Below, one piece after another: positions 59,124-64,000 of a DNA stretch of 64,000 bases (positions are counted from its first letter, which is position 1; each line of letters begins with the position of its first letter). Both the position numbers and the translations under genes were made by a program. A model generated the notes under the pieces. That model was not told the DNA's origin. It saw only the letters and a program-made list of their open reading frames with translations, and made no database searches. The stretch covers positions 1-64,000 of the forward strand of contig CANQOT010000008.1 in assembly GCA_947625555.1 (NCBI GenBank). The letters run 5' to 3'. Source of the DNA: an uncultured Clostridia bacterium (GTDB taxonomy: Bacteria; Bacillota; Clostridia; Christensenellales; Borkfalkiaceae).

Positions 59124-59413
59124 AGCAATCCAAAAAAGACATTACGCTTTCCGAAAAAGATGCCCTGCAAGACCTTCTCGACCAGGAGAAGCTGCTCATG
59201 ACCTACTATGCGGGGGCGTACACCGAGGGCAGCTCGCAGGCCTTCCGCAAGGCCATCTTGAAGAACTATACGGCGCACGCCGAGACGCAGTTCGACGTGT
59301 TCGAACAGATGCTCTCCCGCGGCTATTACGAGGTCCAGCCCGCCGCGAAGATGATGATCGACCAGAACATGGAAAAGTTCGAAAAGATCAAAAAGCAGAT
59401 CGCGGCGAATTGA
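59120..59413 (+). CDS. CotF-like spore coat protein
   Basis: 97 aa. LSEKDALQDLLDQEKLLMTYYAGAYTEGSSQAFRKAILKNYTAHAETQFDVFEQMLSRGYYEVQPAAKMMIDQNMEKFEKIKKQ matches the CotF family (LLxxEKxxxxxYxxxxxEsss...RxxfxxxlxxxhexQxxlfexMxxrGWY). Such proteins are in the spore coat in Bacillus and Clostridia. Start ATG is in the ATGA overlap with the preceding gene; ribosome site GGAAGGAGGCAG. Confidence 0.88.
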   Translation: MKQSKKDITLSEKDALQDLLDQEKLLMTYYAGAYTEGSSQAFRKAILKNYTAHAETQFDVFEQMLSRGYYEVQPAAKMMIDQNMEKFEKIKKQIAAN

Positions 59414-59432
59414 GCCGTGCGCGGAGGGAAAG

Positions 59433-59549
59433 ATGGGGAAGAAGAAAAAGAAAGATCTCGAATATGCGCACAATCCGCGCTATTGCATGATCTTGCCCGA
59501 CGCCGCAAAGAAGGACGAAGAGGATATCTCCTCGACGGGACAGTCCTGA
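59433..59549 (+). CDS. 38-residue small protein (not in ORF track)
   Basis: ATG 59433 to TGA 59549 encodes MGKKKKKDLEYAHNPRYCMI...DISSTGQS. It has a good ribosome site (GCGGAGGGAAAG), starts 19 bp after the CotF-like stop, and a strong terminator follows directly after its stop, so it fits as the last gene of the coat cluster. The basic N-terminus and acidic C-terminus suggest a structural or binding role. Not recognised as a family. Confidence 0.6.
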   Translation: MGKKKKKDLEYAHNPRYCMILPDAAKKDEEDISSTGQS

Positions 59550-59555
59550 TCGCTG

Positions 59556-59592
59556 AAAAAAAGAGCCGAGGCCCGTGCCTCGGCTCTTTTTT
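59556..59592. terminator. Bidirectional terminator between the coat cluster and the beta-helix lipoprotein gene
   Basis: AAGAGCCGAGG-CCCGTG-CCTCGGCTCTT, 11-bp stem flanked by AAAAAA and TTTTTT. Works for both convergent units. Confidence 0.92.
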
Positions 59593-59641
59593 GTGCGGTT
59601 TTTGCATGTCGTTTCCCGACATGGTACCCCCGTTTGCCCTG

Positions 59642-60607
59642 TTAAACGGAAGTTTTCGTGTACGGCGTGCCGTCGACGGTAAAGGTGCCGCCCTCCGCGA
59701 TGGAGATCGTTGCGCCCGTGGAATTATCCCCGTGGACGACGGCCTCCGCCGTGAGTTTGGAAGCGCGCACGGTGCCGGCAATGGTCAGCGTGACGTCGGT
59801 CTTGAAAGCGCTCTCGCAGTTCGTGATCTCGAAGGTGCCCGAGGAGATATCGATGGTCCCCGTGCTCTTCGAAGTCGTGCAATCGAAGCCCTGCGAGAAG
59901 GCGTAGAGGATCTTGACCGTTCCCGTGAACGCCTCGAAGTCGATCGCGAGCGCTTCCTCGTTGTCGGTGACGAAATGCGCCGCATGGATGCCGTCGTGAC
60001 CCGCGACGATGTCGACCGTCGTGGCGTCGTAAAATCTCACGGTATCTTCCGCATTCAGCGCATGCCCGGCCGCCGCATTGATATGCAGGGTGCCCTTTCC
60101 GTCCACTTCGAGGTTGTTGTGCGATACCACCGCGTCGCCCACTTCCGAGGTGTTGATGATATGATTTTCGGTCTCCCGTTTGGCCACGATCTCGACGTTC
60201 TTCTTATCCGGGAGGTACTCGATGGCCGTGCCCAAGGTAGAGACGATGCAGGCATTGTCCAAGTGCAGTTTCACGCCCTTATAGGTGGCGAGCCCGTCCT
60301 TGTTGTCGATGATGATGCGCCCTTCGAAGTAGCCGCTCAACGTGTACGAACCCTTCTCGGCGCCGACGGAGATGGTGCACACTTTCCCGTCGTCGGAAAG
60401 GACGTAGTCGGTCCCCCTTTCCGTAACGATGGAGAAGGTACCGTATTTCTTCTTCAACGCTGCGAGATCGGGCTTTTGGTCCTGCGGAGTTTGGCCCGTT
60501 TCGCCCCCCGGTTGGGTGCCGTCGTCCTGCGTGCCGCACCCCGCTCCGAGGCAGCATACGCCCGCCAGCAGGGCCGCGGATAAGATCAATACAAACAACT
60601 TTTTCAT
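59642..60607 (-). CDS. Lipoprotein with Cthe_2159-type carbohydrate-binding beta-helix domain
   Basis: 321 aa from ATG 60607 with GGAGGAACGGGT upstream. Lipobox Cys24 (LGAGC/G). After a Gln/Pro/Thr linker, residues ~75-320 form strand repeats ending GHALNAEDTVRFYDATTVDIVAGHDGIHAAHFV...GTVKILYAFSQGFDCTTSKSTGTIDISSGTFEITNCESAFK, the pattern of the Cthe_2159/DUF4353 polysaccharide-binding beta-helix. It follows DUF4956 and the VTC gene (31-bp gap), a recurring association with spore/cell-surface polymer genes such as CotH. Here CotH itself is absent. Confidence 0.85.
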   Translation of the reverse strand: MKKLFVLILSAALLAGVCCLGAGCGTQDDGTQPGGETGQTPQDQKPDLAALKKKYGTFSIVTERGTDYVLSDDGKVCTISVGAEKGSYTLSGYFEGRIIIDNKDGLATYKGVKLHLDNACIVSTLGTAIEYLPDKKNVEIVAKRETENHIINTSEVGDAVVSHNNLEVDGKGTLHINAAAGHALNAEDTVRFYDATTVDIVAGHDGIHAAHFVTDNEEALAIDFEAFTGTVKILYAFSQGFDCTTSKSTGTIDISSGTFEITNCESAFKTDVTLTIAGTVRASKLTAEAVVHGDNSTGATISIAEGGTFTVDGTPYTKTSV

Positions 60608-60638
60608 ACCCGTTCCTCCATTTTTATGGTTTCCCGTT

Positions 60639-61334
60639 TTATAATTGATCCTTGTCCTCGACAAAAGGAAGGATGCTGATCTCCAAATTTCCGTTCCGCA
60701 CGCGCAGTTCGTCGATGAACTGTTTTTCTTCCTTGGGATCTTTCATGATCATGCGGTAGGTGAGCTTATACATCGACCCCATGCCCGTGGTCTTGACCCC
60801 CGTGAGCTCGCATTGCTTCAAGAAGCGGTCGAAGAGATCGGTGAAGGCGTCGTCATAGTCCAGCGATTCGGGGATGGTGATCTTCAACGTCTTTTCTTTG
60901 GCGAACCGCTTTCCGTTAAAGACGGGGAGGAAGGACAGGGCGAGGTAGATCCCCGCGATCGCGACCGCGAGCAGGAAAGCGTACGCCAAATACCCGAGCC
61001 CGCAGATGAGCCCGATCGCGATTGTCCCGAAGAGGAGCAACATCTCTTCCGCCTTGCCGTTGTTGGAGCGGAAGCGAATGAGCCCCAATGCGACTGCGAT
61101 CGTGACGATGCGCGCCGTCGTGCTCGTGGCGCCCGAGAGCGAGACGCCCATGATGGCGATGACGAGGGAGACGATGAGGGGCATGAGGGAGGTCGTGATG
61201 AAGAACCCCTTGCTCGTCCTCAGCCGCAGCGAGACCGCAAACGAATATGCGATGCCCGCTACCAGTGCGACGGCCGCAACGATCGCGACCGAAGCCGCCG
61301 CGCTCAATTTCGTATCAAAGATAGATCCAAACAT
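60639..61334 (-). CDS. DUF4956 membrane protein
   Basis: 231 aa. About four to five helices in the first 145 residues, including ARIVTIAVALGLIRFRSNNGKAEEMLLLFGTIAIGLICGLGYLAYAF, which is the DUF4956 core, then a cytoplasmic alpha/beta domain (KTLKITIPESLDYDDAFTDLFDRFLKQCELTGVKTTGMGSMYKLTYRMIM...RNGNLEISILPF). It lies 1 bp after the VTC gene. Function unknown; the partner genes suggest a polyphosphate-linked membrane complex. Confidence 0.92.
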   Translation of the reverse strand: MFGSIFDTKLSAAASVAIVAAVALVAGIAYSFAVSLRLRTSKGFFITTSLMPLIVSLVIAIMGVSLSGATSTTARIVTIAVALGLIRFRSNNGKAEEMLLLFGTIAIGLICGLGYLAYAFLLAVAIAGIYLALSFLPVFNGKRFAKEKTLKITIPESLDYDDAFTDLFDRFLKQCELTGVKTTGMGSMYKLTYRMIMKDPKEEKQFIDELRVRNGNLEISILPFVEDKDQL

Positions 61335-61335
61335 A

Positions 61336-62043
61336 TCAACTTGCTTTCCTTATTTCATTTTGCATCTTGTATGTAAACGCCGTCCCGTATTTGGAGAAAC
61401 TCGTTTTCCTGATCTCTCCTTCATCGAGGACATGGCAGAGCCATAGGGGGATCGCGTCGAGCGTCTTGATTTCGAGGATCGACTCTCCCATTCCGAGGAG
61501 GGGGATCCCGTCGAGCGACTTCGTAAGATCGAGATTGTCGAAGCGATAGCGCGGGTTCCGGTCGATCGTCACCCGCAAGCCGTGCTCGGGAGCCGTAAAG
61601 GCGGTGCGGTCGTAGAGAATGAGGCAGGAGGGCTGCAACACGCCGTAGAAATCGCGGAAGTAGGCGATCTCGCGCGCGATCTGGGAGTCGGCGAGGCCTT
61701 GCTTCGCCTCGATAAAGTTCTTCGCAGCCTCGATCGTCGTCTCGATCCTCCGCTTATACACGATCCCCCGCGCCTTCCGCTTCAATTCCAGAAAGACAGG
61801 AGAAAAGGCCGTAGCGAGACCGTACGACCGTAACCTGATCTTTTCCTTAAATTCGGGTTTTTCGAGGGAGGCGCGCACCAAGCGATGATTGGGCGTATCG
61901 TAATAGAGCGACAAAATGGAAGTCAGGCCGAAGGCATCGGCCTGTACACGATCGGCGATCGCGTTTTCGAAGTATTCCGTTTGCGCCTTGGTAAGAATAT
62001 ACTTATATTCCGTCCGCAGCATCTTATCGACGAACTCACCCAT
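61336..62043 (-). CDS. VTC-domain polyphosphate polymerase
   Basis: 235 aa. Tunnel residues of the VTC/TTM fold are visible: RTEYKYILTKAQ, LYYDTPNHRLVRASLEKPEFKEKIRLRSYG, VFLELKRKARGIVYKRRIE, CLILYDRTAFTAPEHGLRVTIDRNPRY and SILEIKTL, so all strand acidic and basic positions appear intact. Eukaryotic VTC4 makes polyphosphate from ATP; bacterial homologues paired with DUF4956 are widespread but poorly studied. Ribosome site GGGAAAGGGAAA. Confidence 0.92.
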   Translation of the reverse strand: MGEFVDKMLRTEYKYILTKAQTEYFENAIADRVQADAFGLTSILSLYYDTPNHRLVRASLEKPEFKEKIRLRSYGLATAFSPVFLELKRKARGIVYKRRIETTIEAAKNFIEAKQGLADSQIAREIAYFRDFYGVLQPSCLILYDRTAFTAPEHGLRVTIDRNPRYRFDNLDLTKSLDGIPLLGMGESILEIKTLDAIPLWLCHVLDEGEIRKTSFSKYGTAFTYKMQNEIRKAS

Positions 62044-62093
62044 TTCCCTTTCCCGTTTGCCGAACAGTTGTCATTGCGAAATAAATCCTTATT

Positions 62094-62122
62094 ATTATAT
62101 CATAAAGTTTTCGTAAAAGCAA
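62094..62122 (-). promoter_or_regulatory. Sigma-A promoter of the VTC-DUF4956-lipoprotein operon
   Basis: Minus strand TTGCTT (62122-62117), 17-bp spacer, TATAAT (62099-62094). Confidence 0.7.
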
Positions 62123-62181
62123 GTCATATTTGAAATTAAGGAAAAGAGACGAAAAATTTTCCCCGCCGCATAGGATAGAAC

Positions 62182-62826
62182 ATGCAACACGAGGAGCTTT
62201 TCAGCCGCAATCTATTTGACCTTTCGCATACGCTCGCAAAAAAACTCTTTGACAAATTTCTCTATCCTTGGGAGGTTTTACCACATATTTTTGAGGAAAT
62301 TTCGCTTATTTCGACAAATATCGAAATAGGTTTTCGAGAAATTTCCGAGGGCGTTTTCGTGCATGAAACGGCCGAGATCGCCCCTTCGGCCGCGATCGGT
62401 GCACCCTGTATCATCTGCGCACATGCCCGTGTGCGCCACGGTGCATTTCTCCGCGGCGGCGTGCTCGTGGGGGAGGATTGCGTCGTCGGAAATTCCACCG
62501 AACTCAAAAACTGCATCCTCTTCGACGGGGCGCAAGTCCCGCACTTCAATTATGTCGGCGATTCGATCTTGGGGCATAGGGCTCACCTCGGCGCGGGGGC
62601 GATCGCTTCCAACCTGCGCGGCGACAGGGCGCCCGTCTCCATTTGTTGCGGAAAGGAGCGCATCCAAACGGGCCTCAAAAAATGCGGAGCCTTTTTAGGC
62701 GACCGCGCCGAAGTCGGGTGCAACGCCGTGCTCAATCCCGGGACCGTGGTCGGACCGAACGCCCGCATCTACCCCCTCGTCTCCGCCCGCGGGTCCTATC
62801 CTGCGGGGAGCATCGTAAAGGGATGA
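62182..62826 (+). CDS. Left-handed beta-helix (hexapeptide) sugar-nucleotide transferase-like protein
   Basis: 214 aa. No pyrophosphorylase domain; the N-terminal 60 residues (LFSRNLFDLSHTLAKKLFDKFLYPWEVLPHIFEEI) precede hexapeptide repeats (GVFVHETAEIAPSAAIGAPCIICAHARVRHGAFLRGGVLVGEDCVVGNSTELKNCILFDGAQVPHFNYVGDSILGHRAHLGAGAIASNLR). This is the stand-alone 'UDP-N-acetylglucosamine pyrophosphorylase-related' LbH family with the GlmU-type HFNYVGDS and GAGAIASN motifs. The 5' part is notably AT-rich compared with the rest. An acyl- or acetyltransferase role is inferred. Confidence 0.88.
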   Translation: MQHEELFSRNLFDLSHTLAKKLFDKFLYPWEVLPHIFEEISLISTNIEIGFREISEGVFVHETAEIAPSAAIGAPCIICAHARVRHGAFLRGGVLVGEDCVVGNSTELKNCILFDGAQVPHFNYVGDSILGHRAHLGAGAIASNLRGDRAPVSICCGKERIQTGLKKCGAFLGDRAEVGCNAVLNPGTVVGPNARIYPLVSARGSYPAGSIVKG

Positions 62827-62868
62827 GGGGAAAGGGCCGGAGCCTTTGATAGAAACGATCAAAAATAA

Positions 62869-62895
62869 GCCGCCGACGGCATTGCCGTCGGCGGC
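62869..62895 (-). terminator. Terminator of ychF
   Basis: Perfect 12-bp stem GCCGCCGACGGC/GCCGTCGGCGGC with a 3-nt loop; on the minus strand it is followed by TTATTTTTG. It could also help end the plus-strand transcript. Confidence 0.85.
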
Positions 62896-62915
62896 GAGCG
62901 TATCATTTTTCCAAG

Positions 62916-64000
62916 TTATACATTGAAGCGGAAGAGGACGACGTCGCCGTCCTTCATCACATAGTCCTTGCCCTCGGAGCGCACCTTGCCCTTTTCGCGG
63001 GCGCCCGTGAGCCCCCCGCAGCCAAGCAGCGTCTCGTAATCGACGACTTCGGCGCGGATGAAGCCCTTTTCGAAGTCGGTATGGATCTTCCCCGCCGCTT
63101 GGGGCGCCTTGGTGCCCTTGACGATGGTCCATGCGCGCGTCTCCTTCTCGCCCGCGGTGAGAAAGGAAATGAGCCCCAAAAGGGAATAGGAGGCCTTGAT
63201 GAGCTTGGAAAGTCCGCTCTCTTTCAGGCCGAATTCTTCGAGGAAGAGGGCCCTGTCCTCCTCGTCCATCTGGGCGAGTTCGTCCTCCGTCTTGGCGCAG
63301 ACGACGATCACCTCCGCGCCGTGCGCTCTTGCATAGTCCTTGACTGCCACAACGAGGGGCAAGAGCTCTTCGGGGGTACCCATGTCGCGCTCCGCGATGT
63401 TCGCGCAGTATATGACGGGCTTTGCGGAGAGCAAGAAGAGGTTGTCGAGAAGGGGCTTTTCGTCCTCGCCGATCGCAAGGGAGGAGGCGGGTTTTTCTTC
63501 TTCGAGGTGCGCTTTGAGTTTTTCGAGGAAGGCGTATTCGGCGGCCGCCGTCTTGTCTTGCCCGCCGCGCGCTGCGTTGCGGATGCGGTCCTGCCGCTTT
63601 TCGACGGCCTCGATATCGGCGAGAATGAGCTCCAAGTTGATGGTCGCAATGTCGCGGACGGGGTCGATGGAATCTTCCACATGGGTGATATTGGGGTCGG
63701 CAAAGCAGCGCACGACGTGCACGATGGCGTCCACTTCGCGGATGTGCGAGAGGAACTTATTCCCGAGCCCCTCGCCGCGGCTCGCGCCCTTCACGAGGCC
63801 CGCGATATCGACAAATTCGACGACGGCGGGCGTCACTTTTTTGCTCTGATAGAGGGCGGCGAGCTTATCCAGCCGCTCATCGGGGACGGCGACGACGCCG
63901 ACGTTGGGTTCGATGGTGCAGAAGGGGTAGTTGGCGGCCTCCGCGCCCGCATGGGTAATTGCGTTGAACAGGGTGGATTTTCCGACATTGGGAAGTCCCA
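62916..64000 (-). CDS. ychF: Ribosome-binding ATPase YchF (5' partial)
   Basis: At least 361 codons; the frame stays open to the right edge with GLPNVGKSTLFNAITHAGAEAANYPFCTIEPNVGVVAVPDERLD, so the start codon lies outside and the ATG at 63836 in the track is internal. FVDIAGLVKGASRGEGLGNKFLSHIREVDAIVHVVRCF carries the G3 region; the C-terminal TGS-like domain contains AWTIVKGTKAPQAAGKIHTDFEKGFIRAEVV and ends VMKDGDVVLFRFNV. YchF/EngD hydrolyses ATP, binds ribosomes and affects stress responses. Confidence 0.97.
   Translation of the reverse strand, partial: GLPNVGKSTLFNAITHAGAEAANYPFCTIEPNVGVVAVPDERLDKLAALYQSKKVTPAVVEFVDIAGLVKGASRGEGLGNKFLSHIREVDAIVHVVRCFADPNITHVEDSIDPVRDIATINLELILADIEAVEKRQDRIRNAARGGQDKTAAAEYAFLEKLKAHLEEEKPASSLAIGEDEKPLLDNLFLLSAKPVIYCANIAERDMGTPEELLPLVVAVKDYARAHGAEVIVVCAKTEDELAQMDEEDRALFLEEFGLKESGLSKLIKASYSLLGLISFLTAGEKETRAWTIVKGTKAPQAAGKIHTDFEKGFIRAEVVDYETLLGCGGLTGAREKGKVRSEGKDYVMKDGDVVLFRFNV

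Overview
The window looks like a chromosomal segment of an uncultured, gut-type, GC-rich member of the Clostridia (Firmicutes). The evidence is classical Firmicutes gene order (plsX-rnc-smc-ftsY, ylxM-ffh-rpsP-khpA, tig-clpP-clpX), strong Gram-positive Shine-Dalgarno sequences, sigma-A promoters with 17-bp spacers, many lipobox lipoproteins, BspA-type leucine-rich repeats, and spore-associated families (SpoVB-type flippase, CotF-like coat protein). A Christensenellales/Borkfalkiaceae-like lineage is a guess from gene style, not a demonstrated placement. I call 52 protein genes (two cut by the window edges, one of 38 codons absent from the ORF track). I saw no rRNA, tRNA or CRISPR array.

Layout. 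1-2023: end of a surface lipoprotein gene. 2024-3521: repeat-rich non-coding DNA. 3522-23318: one probable 19.6-kb transcription unit running from a consensus promoter to an intrinsic terminator. It encodes a 2524-aa cell-surface subtilase with LRR repeats, a lipoprotein, a complete and unusually enlarged oligopeptide ABC importer (OppA-B-C-D-F), a small membrane protein and an LRR lipoprotein. The natural reading is extracellular proteolysis coupled to peptide uptake. 23388-30032: plsX, rnc, smc, ftsY. 30409-32503: divergent lipoprotein/XRE regulator pair. 32537-35373: ylxM, ffh, rpsP, khpA, after which the usual rimM-trmD-rplS are missing. 36072-39140 (minus): pgi and a SpoVB-like flippase. 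39196-41358: LysM protein, Cys-rich protein and cysK. 41396-46443: rqcH divergent from tig-clpP-clpX (protein quality control). 46706-50755: degenerate ABC ATPase, metal permease with a His-rich loop, and an AraM-like/HAD phosphatase pair. 50838-52586: an RsbV/pseudo-RsbW/sigma/RsbW partner-switching module. 52706-56778: membrane protein, S41 protease, small proteins. 56775-59549: cysteine-desulfurase-like enzyme, DUF3343, nth, coat-like proteins. 59642-62043 (minus): VTC polyphosphate-polymerase domain, DUF4956 and a beta-helix lipoprotein. 62182-64000: hexapeptide-repeat transferase and ychF.

The most unusual signal is non-coding. A composite dispersed element sits directly behind the stop codons of smc, ftsY, rpsP, pgi and clpX. 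It has near-perfect inverted ends, an inner hairpin whose stem changes between copies by paired substitutions while its flanks stay constant, a terminator-like second hairpin and a conserved tail. Related hairpins occur elsewhere in the window. Other points of note are an ABC ATPase lacking signature and H-loop residues, a membrane-anchored OppF, twin palindromes flanking the ylxM-ffh promoter, a terminator whose 3' arm is the next gene's ribosome binding site, and an over-represented 9-mer (GACATGGTA).
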